From: JASLBX01 sp035762665
Lineage (GTDB): Bacteria > Actinomycetota > Actinomycetes > Jiangellales > Jiangellaceae
NCBI GenBank assembly: GCA_035762665.1
Contig: DASTNZ010000082.1
Span: forward strand, 18,010-82,009
Direction: 5' to 3'
Length of the DNA: 64,000 bases
Shown here piece after piece: positions 8,138 through 20,210 of this stretch (position 1 is its first letter; every line of letters begins with the position of its first letter). The position numbers and the translations under genes are program-made. The notes beneath the pieces are model-generated. The model had not been told where the DNA came from and searched no databases. It was given only the letters and a program-made list of their open reading frames with translations.

Positions 8138-10711
8138 TTAGGGGAGCGCGGCGAGGCCGAGTTCGGCCCCGCTGGCGAGCCGTTCGTGCTTTGGCACGAT
8201 GCGCACGGTGTAGCCGAACGGTCCAGTCCGTTCGAGCCTGATCTCACCGTCGAACCGGTAACGGCCGTGTTCGTAGGTCTCACCCACCGACAGCGACGTC
8301 ACCGCCGGCTCACGCAGCTCGTCTGAGTCGTCGACTCGGCCGTGCACAACCTGAACGTCCACGTCATCCGGCGTCAGCGAGCCCAGCGAGACGAACACCC
8401 GCAGCCACAGCGGCTGGCCCATCTCGAACGCGTCGCCGGACGAGGATGACTCGACATGCTCGATGGTCACGCCGCCCCAGGCCGCGCGGACCCGCTCCTT
8501 CCAGGCCGCCAGCTCCTTTGCCCCGTCGTAGTCGGAGTTGAGCGCTCGGCTGGAGGCCGTTGCGGGGCGGTACAACTGCTGGACGTAGTCCCGGACCATG
8601 CGGGTCGCCTGCACTCGGGGGCCCAGCGAGGTGAGCGTCTGGCGCAGCATCTCCAACCACCGGCGCGGCACGCCGTCCGACCCAGAGTCATAGAACCGAG
8701 GTGCGACCTCGTTCTCGATGAGGTCGTACAGCGCAGCGGCCTCGAGGTCGTCTCGGTGGTCGGCGTCTTCCACCCCTTCCGCGGAAGGGATGGCCCAGCC
8801 GAACTCCGGCTCGTACCACTCGTCCCACCAGCCGTCGCGGATAGAGAGGTTCAGCGCACCGTTCAAGGCGGCCTTCATGCCGGACGTCCCGCTCGCTTCG
8901 TACGGGCGCAGCGGGTTGTTCAGCCACACGTCACAGCCCGGGTACAGCGGCTGGGCCATCGCGATGTCGTAGTCGGGCAGGAACACGATGCGGTGCCGAA
9001 CCTCTGGATCACCGGTGAACCGCACCATCTCCTGGATAAGCCGCTTGCCGCCGTCATCGGCAGGGTGCGCCTTTCCGGCGATGACGATCTGGACCGGCCG
9101 CGTCGGGTGCAGTAGCAGCGACTTGATCCGCTCGGGGTCACGCAACATCAGGGTCAGTCGCTTGTACGAGGGGACGCGCCGGGCGAAACCGATCGTCAGG
9201 ACGTCCGGATCAAGGACACCGTCCACCCAGCCGATCTCGGCCTCGCTGGCGCCGCGGTCGCGCCAGGACGCGCGCAGTCGGCGGCGGGCCTCGTCCACCA
9301 GGCGCTGGCGGAGCCGGCGCTTGACGGACCAGAGCTCGGCATCCCTGACCTGCTCCCAGACCTCGCCGTGTTCGGCCAGCTCCGCGCCGCCGGCCCACTC
9401 CGGACCACCGGCACGCCGGGCGAGCGCCATCATCTCCGGAGCGACCCAGGTCGGGCCGTGGACGCCGTTGGTGATCGAGGTGATCGGCACCTCGTTCTCG
9501 TCGAAAGCGGGCCACAGCCCGCTGAACATGTGCCGGCTGACCGATCCGTGCAGTTTGCTCACGCCATTCGACCGCTGCGCCAGCCGCAGGCCCATCACGG
9601 CCATGTTGAACATGTTCGGATCGCCGCCCGCGTAGTCCTCGGCGCCCAGTGCGAGGATCTTGTCCAGGGGAACTCCCGGCAGCGCATGATCGCCACCGAA
9701 GTACTGCTGGATCAGGTCGCGGCCGAACCGGTCGATACCGGCGGGCACCGGCGTGTGTGTCGTGAAGACAGTGCCGGAGCGCGCCGCTTCGAGCGCGGCG
9801 TCGTAGTCCAGGCCCTCCTCGTGCATCAGCTCGCGGATGCGCTCAAGGCCCAGGAAACCCGCATGCCCCTCGTTGGTGTGGTACACCTCGGGCGCCGGTG
9901 CGCCGGTGACGCGGCTGTACGCCCGAAGGGCCCGCACGCCGCCGATGCCCAGCAATAACTCCTGCCGGAGTCGGTGCTCGCCGGTGCCGCCGTACAGCCG
10001 GTCGGTGACCTCCCGCTCGGCCTGCCCGTTCTCCTCTACGTTGGAGTCAAGCAGCAGCAATGGGACGCGGCCGACCTGGGCCACCCAGATGGCCGCGGCG
10101 AGCTGTGCACCGCCTGGCAACCCGATATGGACCCGCACCGGCGTTCCGTCCGCCTCGCGGAGCAGGGTCAGCGGCAGGTTGTTCGGGTCGACAAGAGGGT
10201 AGCGCTCCTGCTGCCACCCTTCGCGCGACAGCGACTGGACGAAGTATCCGTGCCGGTAGAGCAGGCCAACGCCGAAGATGGGCACACCGAGGTCGCTGGC
10301 CGCCTTGAGATGGTCGCCGGCCAGGATGCCGAGGCCGCCGGAGTACTGCGGCAGCACGTGGGTGATACCGAACTCGGGCGAGAAGTACGCCACGGCTTCG
10401 GGCGAGTCGCCATCGTGCTCCTGGTACCAGCGGTCATCGGTGAGATAGCGGCGCAGGTCATCATGGGCTTCGCGGACGCGCGCGAGGAATACCTCGTCCG
10501 CCGCCAGCTTGGCCAGCCGCTCGGACGGAACCTCGCCCAGCAGCCGTATCGGGTCGCGTCCGACCTGCTCCCACAGCCCAGGGTCGACAGCGGCGAAGAC
10601 GTCCTGGGTTCTCCGATGCCAGGACCAGCGCAGATTAGAAACCAGCTCCCCGAGCGGCTCGAGCGGCTCGGGGAGCACGGTACGAACGGTCAGTCGTCGA
10701 ATGGCACGCAC
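8138..10711 (-). CDS. glgP: Alpha-glucan phosphorylase GlgP (GT35)
   Basis: An 857-aa PLP enzyme releasing glucose-1-phosphate from alpha-1,4-glucans. The N-terminal DUF3417-type region (LGELVSNLRWSWHRRTQDVF) marks the actinobacterial/archaeal-type phosphorylase class. YFSPEFGITHVLPQYSGGLGILAGDHLKAASDLG and the C-terminal EASGTSGMKAALNG motif, with the PLP Lys near residue 613, are intact. It begins with GTG (MRAIRRLTVRT). It is transcribed away from glgE across a 142-bp divergent region, and converges with glgX, its functional partner in glycogen breakdown. A C-terminal beta domain of about 100 residues completes the protein. Confidence 0.96.
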   Translation of the reverse strand: MRAIRRLTVRTVLPEPLEPLGELVSNLRWSWHRRTQDVFAAVDPGLWEQVGRDPIRLLGEVPSERLAKLAADEVFLARVREAHDDLRRYLTDDRWYQEHDGDSPEAVAYFSPEFGITHVLPQYSGGLGILAGDHLKAASDLGVPIFGVGLLYRHGYFVQSLSREGWQQERYPLVDPNNLPLTLLREADGTPVRVHIGLPGGAQLAAAIWVAQVGRVPLLLLDSNVEENGQAEREVTDRLYGGTGEHRLRQELLLGIGGVRALRAYSRVTGAPAPEVYHTNEGHAGFLGLERIRELMHEEGLDYDAALEAARSGTVFTTHTPVPAGIDRFGRDLIQQYFGGDHALPGVPLDKILALGAEDYAGGDPNMFNMAVMGLRLAQRSNGVSKLHGSVSRHMFSGLWPAFDENEVPITSITNGVHGPTWVAPEMMALARRAGGPEWAGGAELAEHGEVWEQVRDAELWSVKRRLRQRLVDEARRRLRASWRDRGASEAEIGWVDGVLDPDVLTIGFARRVPSYKRLTLMLRDPERIKSLLLHPTRPVQIVIAGKAHPADDGGKRLIQEMVRFTGDPEVRHRIVFLPDYDIAMAQPLYPGCDVWLNNPLRPYEASGTSGMKAALNGALNLSIRDGWWDEWYEPEFGWAIPSAEGVEDADHRDDLEAAALYDLIENEVAPRFYDSGSDGVPRRWLEMLRQTLTSLGPRVQATRMVRDYVQQLYRPATASSRALNSDYDGAKELAAWKERVRAAWGGVTIEHVESSSSGDAFEMGQPLWLRVFVSLGSLTPDDVDVQVVHGRVDDSDELREPAVTSLSVGETYEHGRYRFDGEIRLERTGPFGYTVRIVPKHERLASGAELGLAALP

Positions 10712-10853
10712 GACGGGAAACGGTAGCCCCTTGAAGTGTCAACTCCAACGCCGGCCATGATCCGAATGGTGTGACGCTGGGCACTCTCCGCCGTCCAACT
10801 TGAGCCGCCAGGGGTCCGCAGATCGCTTCGGGTCGCAGTAGCGTTGACCCTTG

Positions 10854-12826
10854 ATGACTGGACGTATCCCGATCCTCGACGTCTCGCCCATCGTCGAGTG
10901 CGGGCGCTACCCCGCCAAAGCCGTCGTGGGCGAGACGTTCGACGTCACCGCAACCGTGTTCCGCGAAGGCCACGACGCCGTGGCCGCCACCGCAATCCTC
11001 CGCGACCCGACTGGCACGGACCGCCAACGGATCCGCATGCACGGCATCGCCGAGGATCGCTGGGCGGCGAGCCTCACACCCAAGTCGGAAGGCGACTGGT
11101 CGTTCGTCATCGAGGGTTGGGCCGATCCGATCAACGCCTGGCGGCACACGGCGCACATCAAAGTCGAGGCCGTACAGGACATCGATCTGGTCTTCGCCGA
11201 AGGCGCGCAGCTGATCGACCGGGCCGCCGCCGCCCTGCCCCGCGGTAAGACCAATGAGCGACAGCTGCTTCGCGACACCGCGAAAGCGATGCGGGACATA
11301 CGCCGCCCGCCCGAAGTGCGCTTGGCAGCGGCCCTGGCACTGGACGTCTCGGCGATTCTGGACGAGTACCCGCTGCGCGACCTGATCACCCAGGCGGGTC
11401 CCTTCCCGCTGCGGGTCGAACGTGAACGTGCCCTCTTCGGCAGCTGGTACGAGTTCTTCCCACGCTCCGAAGGCGCCCGCCGCAACGAGGACGGCAGCTG
11501 GACCTCGGGCACGTTCAAGACCGCGGCCAAGCGTCTACCGGCCGTCGCCGAGATGGGTTTTGACGTCATCTACCTGCCGCCAATCCACCCCATCGGCGCC
11601 ACGTTCCGCAAGGGTCCGAACAACACGCTGACCGCCGGCCCGAACGATCCTGGCGTCCCGTGGGCGATCGGGAGCCCGGACGGCGGGCACGACGCCGTCC
11701 ACCCGGACCTCGGCACCTTAGAGGACTTTGTGGATTTCGTCCGCTATGGGCGCGAGCTCGGCCTGGAAGTAGCGCTCGACCTGGCCTTGCAGGCCTCCCC
11801 CGACCATCCGTGGATCACCGAGCACCCGGAGTGGTTCACCAAACGTGCGGACGGGACGATCGCCTACGCGGAGAACCCGCCGAAGAAGTACCAGGACATC
11901 TACCCGCTCAACTTCGACAACGACCCCGAAGGCATCTACGCCGAGGTCAAACGCATCGTCCACCACTGGATGAACCACGGCGTCCGGATCTTCCGGGTCG
12001 ACAATCCGCACACAAAGCCGGTCAACTTCTGGCACCGGTTGCTGACCGAAATCCATGAGACCGATCCGGACGTGATCTTCCTGGCCGAGGCGTTCACCAA
12101 GCCGGCCATGATGCACGCCCTGGGCATGATCGGATTCCAGCAGTCGTACACCTACTTCACCTGGCGCAACAACAAATACGAACTGGAGAGTTACCTCACC
12201 GAGTTGCGCGACTCGGCCACGCACATGCGGCCGAACCTGTTCGTCAACACTCCGGACATCCTCAACGCGTATCTCCAGTACGGCGGCCCGGCCGCGTTCA
12301 AGATCAGAGCGACGCTGGCGGCCATGATGAGCCCGACCTGGGGCGTGTACTCCGGCTACGAACTGTACGAGCACGTCGCCGTCCGACCGGGCAGCGAGGA
12401 GTACCTCGACTCGGAGAAGTACCAGTACCGGCCGCGTGATTGGGCCGCGTACACGCCGAACGGCCCCCGAGCCGGCGAGACGCTCGCTCCGCACATCACT
12501 AGACTCAACGACCTCCGCCGAGCCCACCCCTCCCTGCGGAGGCTGCGCAACCTGCGCTTCCACTACGCCGACAACCCCGACATCATCTGCTGCTCCAAGC
12601 GAGAGGGCGAAGACTGCGTGATCATCGTGGTCAACCTCGATCCGCACGCTGCCCGCGAGGCGACGATCAGCCTTGACATGCCCACGCTGGGCTTCGACTG
12701 GCATGAGACTTTCACCGCACACGACGAACTCACCGGCGCCACCTATCCCTGGGGCCAGCACAACTACGTACGCCTCGACCCGGCCGCCGAGCCCGCCCAC
12801 ATCTTGTCGGTCCGGCGGTGGGGCCC

Positions 12827-12830
<4 letters not shown>
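10854..12830 (+). CDS. glgE: Alpha-1,4-glucan:maltose-1-phosphate maltosyltransferase GlgE
   Basis: A 658-aa GH13_3 enzyme that elongates alpha-glucans with maltose-1-phosphate. The N-terminal beta-sandwich (ILDVSPIVECGRYPAKAVVGE) contributes to the dimer and donor site. The barrel carries FDVIYLPPIHPIG, the nucleophile Asp about 383 in IFRVDNPHTKPVNFW, the acid Glu about 412 in IFLAEAFTKPAM, and NTPDILNAYLQYGG. The NPPKKYQDIYP and FRKGPNN motifs are diagnostic for GlgE over other GH13 members. It is the first gene of the operon glgE-treS-mak-orf-glgB. Start is ATG directly after an in-frame TTG. Confidence 0.97.
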
Positions 12831-14502
<1,672 letters not shown>

Positions 14503-14506
<4 letters not shown>

Positions 14507-15879
14507 CTTTCGAGAGCGCCGCCGCATTGCTCCCCGGCTGGCTGCCGCACCAGCGTTGGTTCGCGGGCAAGGATCGACCTGTCGACGGCTTTCGGGTCCT
14601 CGCCGCCACCCCGTTGCTGGCCGACGACCCGGCCGTTTGGCATCTCCTCGTCGAGGTCGCGCAGGGGCCGGACACCGACCTGTACCAGGTGCCGCTGTCG
14701 GTGCGCCCGCATCCGGACGACCGGATGGAACACGTCCTGCTCGGCCACATCGACGCCGGGTACGTTTACGACGCGCTGCATGACAAGGCTGCGATGGCGG
14801 ACCTGCTGGAGCGGTTCGAGCGCCAGGACGTTGTCGGCGCGCTCCGCTTCATCACCGAGCCGGGCGCGTCGCTGCCGCTGGGCCAGCCATCCCTCGTCCT
14901 CACGGGCGAGCAGAGCAACACCTCGCTGGCTTACGGCGACGTCGCGCTGCTCAAGGTATTTCGCCGCATCCAACCGGGGCTGAACCCGGACGTGGAGATC
15001 CACGACGCGCTCACCCGGGCCGGCTGCACCAATGTCGCTCCCCTGTTGGGCTGGCTGGAAGGTACTTGGGAAGACCGGCATGGCCGCCAGCAGGGGGCCA
15101 GCCTGGCCATGCTCCAGTCGTACCTGACCACGGCCACCGACGGTTGGTCACTGGCCACTGCCAGCGTCCGCGACCTGTTCGCCGAGGGCGACCTGCACGC
15201 GGACGAGGTCGGCGGCGACTTCGCCGGCGAAGCCGAACGGCTCGGAGAGGCCACCGCGCAGGTGCACTCGCGGATGGCGCAGGTGCTGCCGGTGGGCACT
15301 ATGAGCCCGGACGACGTCACCGACCTGGCTGACGCGATGCGAGCCCGGCTCAAGGCCGCGGTGGTCACCGTGCCCGAGCTGACCCAGCATGCACCGGCGC
15401 TGGAGTCCGCCTTCGACGAGTTGGCCGAGCTGGACACCGACGTGCCAACTCAGCGGATCCACGGCGACTTCCACCTCGGCCAGGTGCTGCGCACCGTCGT
15501 CGGCTGGAAGCTGGTCGACTTCGAGGGCGAACCCGAGAAGACGCCGGCCGAGCGCACGGCGCTGGACTCCCCGATTCGCGACGTGGCAGGGATGCTCCGT
15601 TCGTTTGACTATGCGGCCTGGCACCTGCTGGTGGCCGACCACCCTGGCGACGACCAGATCACCTATCGGGCCACCGAGTGGGCCCAACGAAACCGCTCGG
15701 CGTTCTGCGACGGCTACGCCCGCGCCGCCGGTCGCGATCCGCGCGACGACGCCGTGCTGCTGCGGGCATACGAGACCGACAAGGCGATCTACGAAGCCGT
15801 GTACGAGGCCCGCAACCGGCCCGCCTGGTTGCCCATCCCGCTCGCCGCCGCCGAACGCATCGCCGGGGCGGTCCGGTGA
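14503..15879 (+). CDS. mak: Maltokinase (Mak/Pep2)
   Basis: A 458-aa ATP-dependent kinase making alpha-maltose-1-phosphate, the GlgE donor. The N-terminal cap begins LLPGWLPHQRWFAGKDRPVDG. The nucleotide-binding part includes LTGEQSNTSLAYGDVALLKVFRRIQPG. The catalytic loop is RIHGDFHLGQVL and the metal-binding segment is WKLVDFEGEPEKTPAER, followed by SPIRDVAGMLRSFDYA, all as in aminoglycoside-kinase-like maltokinases. The GTG start overlaps the treS stop by 3 nt, so coupling is expected. The frame is open further upstream inside treS, but similarity begins at this GTG. Confidence 0.95.
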
Positions 15880-15910
15880 TCGGGTCCACTCGTACCCGCT
15901 GGAGGCTGTT

Positions 15911-16507
15911 ATGAGCTACATCACGACGGTGGCGCCCGAAGAGGCCACCGGCGAGGTCGCCGCCATGTACCAGGCGGACCTCAATACCCAGGGGTACATC
16001 GCCAACTACAGCAAGGCGTTCAGCCTGCGGCCAGAGGTGATGGCGGGATGCGTCGCGCTGAACATGTCCATCAAGAACTCCATGGACCTCCGGACGTATG
16101 AGCTCGCCACGCTCGGCGCGGCTCGCGAGCTGCGCTCGCAGTACTGCTCGCTGGCCCACGGCCGGGTTCTCGCCACCAGATTCCACACTCCGGAAGACGT
16201 AGCGGCGATCGCTGCCGGTTCGGACGACGCTCCGCTCGACGACCGCGATCGAGCCGTGCTGGCCTACGCCGCACAGGTAGCCCGCGATGCGACCACCATC
16301 ACGGACAGCGACATCGGGAACCTCCGCGCACGCAGGTTGTCCGACACCGAGATCCTCGAAGTCACTGCTGCCGCTGCCGCCCGCTGCTTCTTCGCCAAGA
16401 TGCTGGACGCCCTCGGCGCAGCTCCTGACGCCGCCCTTGAGCAGCTCGATCCAATGCTCAAGGATGCTCTGACCGCCGACGGCCAACCTCAGGGACCAGG
16501 AACATGA
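15911..16507 (+). CDS. Carboxymuconolactone decarboxylase/AhpD-like protein inside the glgE operon
   Basis: A 198-aa all-helical protein of the AhpD/CMD superfamily. The core is YELATLGAARELRSQYCSLAHGRVLA, where the usual CxxC...H peroxidase centre appears as S-Q-Y-C...H: the first Cys is Ser while the second Cys and the His remain. It is therefore unlikely to run the canonical dithiol cycle. A good GGAGG lies 5 nt before the ATG. It sits 31 nt after mak, and its stop overlaps the glgB start (ATGA), so it is firmly embedded in a carbohydrate operon where no such gene is normally expected. The role is unknown. Confidence 0.83.
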   Translation: MSYITTVAPEEATGEVAAMYQADLNTQGYIANYSKAFSLRPEVMAGCVALNMSIKNSMDLRTYELATLGAARELRSQYCSLAHGRVLATRFHTPEDVAAIAAGSDDAPLDDRDRAVLAYAAQVARDATTITDSDIGNLRARRLSDTEILEVTAAAAARCFFAKMLDALGAAPDAALEQLDPMLKDALTADGQPQGPGT

Positions 16508-18477
16508 CCATTCCCTCGCCGTGGCTTGGTGAGGTCGACCTTCACCTCATTGGCGAAGGCCGGCATGAACGGTTGTGGGACGTGTTGGGCGCCCACCCCG
16601 GCGAAGGTGGGACGGCGTTCGCCGTCTGGGCGCCGAACGCCCGCGAGGTGCGCGTCTCGGGCGACTTCAATGGCTGGGACGGCCCGGCCGACCCGATGCA
16701 GCCGCACGGCGCCACCGGCGTCTGGGAAACCGTCATCGCCACCGCGGCCCCAGGCCACCGGTACAAGTTCGAGATCCGCGGCCCAGACGACGTGTGGCAC
16801 CTGAAGGCAGACCCGATGGCCTTCCAGACCGAGAGTCCCCCGGCGACGGCCTCGGTCGTGTACTCGTCCAGCTACGAGTGGGGCGACGACGCCTGGCTGG
16901 CCGACCGGCTGACCTGGCATGCCTACGAACGACCGATGTCGGTTTACGAGGTGCATCTCGGCTCGTGGCGTGGTTGGCGCTCGTACCGGCAACTCGCCGA
17001 CGAACTCACCGCCTACGTCGCTGACATGGGATTCACCCACGTCGAGCTGATGCCCGTGGCCGAGCACCCGTACGGCGGATCCTGGGGTTACCAGGTGACG
17101 TCGTACTACGCGCCGACCGCCCGGTTCGGTTCTCCGGACGACTTCCGTTACCTGGTCGACCGCCTCCACCAGGCCGGCATCGGAGTGATCCTGGACTGGG
17201 TACCCGGCCACTTCCCCAAGGACGAATGGGCGCTGGCCCGGTTCGACGGCGCGCCGCTGTACGAACACCCTGACCCGCGGCGGGGCGAACATCCCGACTG
17301 GGGCACTTACGTGTTCGACTACGGCCGGCCACAGGTTCGAAACTTCCTGGTGGCCAACGCGCTGTACTGGTTCGAGGAGTTCCACATCGACGGGCTCCGC
17401 GTCGACGCCGTGGCCTCGATGCTCTACCTGGACTACTCCCGCGACGACGGCCGGTGGCTGCCGAACGTACACGGCGGCAAGGAACACTTAGAAGCCATCT
17501 CCTTGCTTCAGGAGACCAACGCGACGGTGTACAAGACCGTCCCGGGCGCGGTGATGATCGCCGAGGAGTCCACGGCGTGGCCTGGCGTTACGCAGCCCAC
17601 TCACCTGGGCGGACTGGGTTTTGGGCTGAAGTGGAACCTCGGGTGGATGAACGACTCGCTCGGGTATATGTCCCTCGATCCGATCTACCGCCAGTACCAC
17701 CATCACCGCATGACGTTCTCGCTGATGTACGCGTTCAGCGAGAACTTCCTGCTGCCGCTGTCGCACGACGAGGTCGTCCACGGAAAGGGCTCGCTGCTGC
17801 GCAAGATGCCCGGGGACCGGTGGCAGCAGCTGGCGAACCTTCGGGCGTTCTACGCATATATGTGGGCGCATCCCGGTAAGCAGCTGTTGTTCATGGGCGG
17901 GGAGATCGCCCAGGAATCCGAGTGGGCGGAGTCCCGCGAGTTGGACTGGTGGCTGCTCGATCACGCCGATCACGCCGGGGTCAGGCAACTGGTCACCGAC
18001 CTCAACTTGATCTACCGCCAGACACCGGCGCTGTGGTCCCAGGACGCGGACCCGGCCGGGTTCAGCTGGATCGATCCCAACGACGCGGCCGGCAATGTGC
18101 TCTCGTTCCTGCGCTGGGGGTCGGACGGGTCGGTGCTGGCCTGCATCACCAACTTTGCGGCCATCCCACACACGGGCTACCGCACTGGGCTACCACTCGC
18201 CGGCCGCTGGGAAGAAGTCCTCAACACCGACGCGACGGTCTACACCGGCTCGGGAACGGGCAACCTCGGTGCGATCGAGACCGAGGATGTCCCCTGGCAC
18301 AGCCAGCCGGTGTCCGCGCCGCTCCAGTTACCCCCGCTCGGCACGCTCTGGTTGCGACCATTCCCAGAACCGCAGCCTCTTGCGGCGGACGACTCAGCGG
18401 CAACCGCCTCGCGGCCCACTGCCAAGCCGGCATCGCGCCGCTCCAGCCGGACCCATCGGACGCGCCGGAAGTCGTGA
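16504..18477 (+). CDS. glgB: 1,4-alpha-glucan branching enzyme GlgB
   Basis: A 657-aa GH13_9 enzyme creating alpha-1,6 branches. A CBM48 (GGTAFAVWAPNAREVRVSGDFNGWDG) precedes the barrel with VYEVHLGSWR, GFTHVELMPVAEHPYGGSWGYQV, the nucleophile Asp about 301 in GLRVDAVASMLYLDYSR, the acid Glu about 354 in MIAEESTAWPGV, and LPLSHDEVVHGKGSLL. It lacks the extra N1 module of the longer branching enzymes. The last 35 or so residues form a low-complexity Ala/Ser/Pro then Arg/Ser-rich basic tail, unusual for this family. Its ATG overlaps the AhpD-like stop by 4 nt. It is the last gene of the operon. Confidence 0.96.
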   Translation: MTIPSPWLGEVDLHLIGEGRHERLWDVLGAHPGEGGTAFAVWAPNAREVRVSGDFNGWDGPADPMQPHGATGVWETVIATAAPGHRYKFEIRGPDDVWHLKADPMAFQTESPPATASVVYSSSYEWGDDAWLADRLTWHAYERPMSVYEVHLGSWRGWRSYRQLADELTAYVADMGFTHVELMPVAEHPYGGSWGYQVTSYYAPTARFGSPDDFRYLVDRLHQAGIGVILDWVPGHFPKDEWALARFDGAPLYEHPDPRRGEHPDWGTYVFDYGRPQVRNFLVANALYWFEEFHIDGLRVDAVASMLYLDYSRDDGRWLPNVHGGKEHLEAISLLQETNATVYKTVPGAVMIAEESTAWPGVTQPTHLGGLGFGLKWNLGWMNDSLGYMSLDPIYRQYHHHRMTFSLMYAFSENFLLPLSHDEVVHGKGSLLRKMPGDRWQQLANLRAFYAYMWAHPGKQLLFMGGEIAQESEWAESRELDWWLLDHADHAGVRQLVTDLNLIYRQTPALWSQDADPAGFSWIDPNDAAGNVLSFLRWGSDGSVLACITNFAAIPHTGYRTGLPLAGRWEEVLNTDATVYTGSGTGNLGAIETEDVPWHSQPVSAPLQLPPLGTLWLRPFPEPQPLAADDSAATASRPTAKPASRRSSRTHRTRRKS

Positions 18478-18495
18478 TCTCGACGGGCGTCTCGG

Positions 18496-19446
18496 TCAGT
18501 CCGCCGACATCGTGACGTCCGCCCACCGCCAGTTGCCGGCGTGGACAACGGCGTCGCCGTCATCGGGCGCATGCACCGCCAGCGGATGTGAGCTGATGAA
18601 CTCCACCGACCGGCCGGCCTCGGGGGCAAGGGCGGCCAGCTCGCCACCCAACGTCATCTCGCCGGGTATGTCTTCGCGGAGCGCCTGCCTCAGCACGCAC
18701 CGTCCGGTGGCGAGGCCGAGTACACCGTCAGTCGTGGGTAGCACGCGGATTTCAGCCTGGTCGTCGGAACGGCAGCTGATCTCGGGATCGGTGACCTCCT
18801 CGAGCTGGATGGTCGAGTTCTCCACCCACTCGCGGTAGCTCGACAGTCCTTCAGCGCTCACGTCGGCACCGGCGGGTTCCTCACCACTTGCAAGATATCC
18901 GTAGACCTCCTCCACCAGCGTGGCGACCCTGCCGGCCTGCTCGTTGGTAGCTTCCGGGGCGGCGCCGTCTTCGAGGCGAATCTCCGGCAGTTCCACCTGG
19001 CCCAATGTGCCGCCCTGCTCCACGAGCCACTCGGCCGAGGCACTCTCCCGACCAAGCGCAAGGACCGCGACGCGGTCCGGGTCGCCATTGATCCGGGACG
19101 TCGCGACGAACCACATCGGGTACTCGGTGAATCGTGGAGAGTACGCCGAGACATCGGTGTGGTAGTACGCCTCCGGTGGTTCCGTGCCATTGGCCGCCGC
19201 CAGTTCATACCCGGTCAGTGAGGTTTCGAGCAGCGGCCCGGTCTCGATGGTGGCAATGGCCTCTGCGTCGCGATCGGCGTTCGCAGCGTTGTTGACCTCG
19301 TCGTACCGGTTGAAGAGCCTCTGGGCCTGCTCGTCAGTCGCCCCTACCTTGCCGCCCGGAACGTCCGGACGGGACTCCGGCAGCGAGGCGCATCCTGCGA
19401 CGAGCAGGCAAGCGGCCATTGCCGCGCCCACGACGTGGGTTCTCAC
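18496..19446 (-). CDS. Secreted lipoprotein of unknown function
   Basis: A 316-aa protein with a signal peptide and lipobox, AAMAACLLVAGC (Cys about 19), so it should be anchored on the outer face of the membrane. Two separated regions look folded: residues about 40-185 (with YPMWFVATSRINGDPDRVAVLALGRES) and a C-terminal part with two further Cys residues (EISCRSDD, GRCVLRQAL) that could form a disulfide. The GTG start overlaps the stop of the upstream membrane-protein gene, so the two are co-translated and may act together at the envelope. No enzymatic motif was recognised. Confidence 0.75.
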   Translation of the reverse strand: MRTHVVGAAMAACLLVAGCASLPESRPDVPGGKVGATDEQAQRLFNRYDEVNNAANADRDAEAIATIETGPLLETSLTGYELAAANGTEPPEAYYHTDVSAYSPRFTEYPMWFVATSRINGDPDRVAVLALGRESASAEWLVEQGGTLGQVELPEIRLEDGAAPEATNEQAGRVATLVEEVYGYLASGEEPAGADVSAEGLSSYREWVENSTIQLEEVTDPEISCRSDDQAEIRVLPTTDGVLGLATGRCVLRQALREDIPGEMTLGGELAALAPEAGRSVEFISSHPLAVHAPDDGDAVVHAGNWRWADVTMSAD

Positions 19447-20102
19447 GGTAACTGTTCCCCTTGCCAGGCCGGTTCGGAGTATCGGTTGGCCGGTGATCGC
19501 GTCCGGCGCCGACGGCGAAGCGCGAAGACGGCGACGAGGATCACGCCAACCCCGACGGCGAGCACCAGCAGCGCCGTGGTGAACAGATTGTCGACCTGCA
19601 GGCCGAGCTCCACGGTGATCGCCACCGGAGCCTTCCCATCGGCCGCCATGACCACGGCGTTCACCGGCTCGGCACCGAGAGCGTAGCTGACTTCCTGCCG
19701 ACCCGGGCCCGCAGCACTGACGTACCACCAGTCTCTGGACGCTGGCTCCGGTTCGACGCTCGCCACCGTTCCATCGACCCGCTCGAGGTCGTATGAGGCC
19801 GGCAAGCGCAGCCGGCTGATCTGGTCGTAAGCGACGCTGTCGAGATACCCCGTGACGTCGACCTCATGGCCCACGCCGACGAAGACCTCACGACCGTCGG
19901 CCGCCGTCGCGGCGACTCGCATGTTGGGGCCGACGAAATCGAACAACGACGCTGCGGTCACGAAACCTGGGGTCTCGCTGGTCAGGTCGCGCTCACCGGT
20001 GCTGACGGTGTCGTCAGGGCCGGTCAGCAGCGCGACGGCGAGCCCGGCGAGCGCCACGATAGAGCCGATGACGAGCAAGAGCACTCGTGCGAAGCGCCGC
20101 AT
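19443..20102 (-). CDS. Membrane-anchored protein with N- and C-terminal TM segments
   Basis: A 219-aa protein. The N-terminal hydrophobic segment (VLLLVIGSIVALAGLAVALL) and a C-terminal one (LLVLAVGVGVILVAVFALRRRRR) enclose a roughly 140-residue extracytoplasmic beta-rich domain. The topology resembles an exported domain held at both ends, with a basic cytoplasmic tail. It is the first gene of a two-gene unit with the lipoprotein gene (GTGA overlap). The ATG at MRRFARV was chosen because the signal-like segment follows; 18 more codons are open upstream. I do not recognise the family. Confidence 0.72.
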   Translation of the reverse strand: MRRFARVLLLVIGSIVALAGLAVALLTGPDDTVSTGERDLTSETPGFVTAASLFDFVGPNMRVAATAADGREVFVGVGHEVDVTGYLDSVAYDQISRLRLPASYDLERVDGTVASVEPEPASRDWWYVSAAGPGRQEVSYALGAEPVNAVVMAADGKAPVAITVELGLQVDNLFTTALLVLAVGVGVILVAVFALRRRRRTRSPANRYSEPAWQGEQLP

Positions 20103-20210
20103 GAAGCCGTTCAACCCCTCTCCGTACCGTGGCGACGCTACCGAATCATTCCGCACGGCGCGCGGCAGGCACCGACGCGGGTCAGCAGCGCGGGCACGTG
20201 AGAACGGTTT

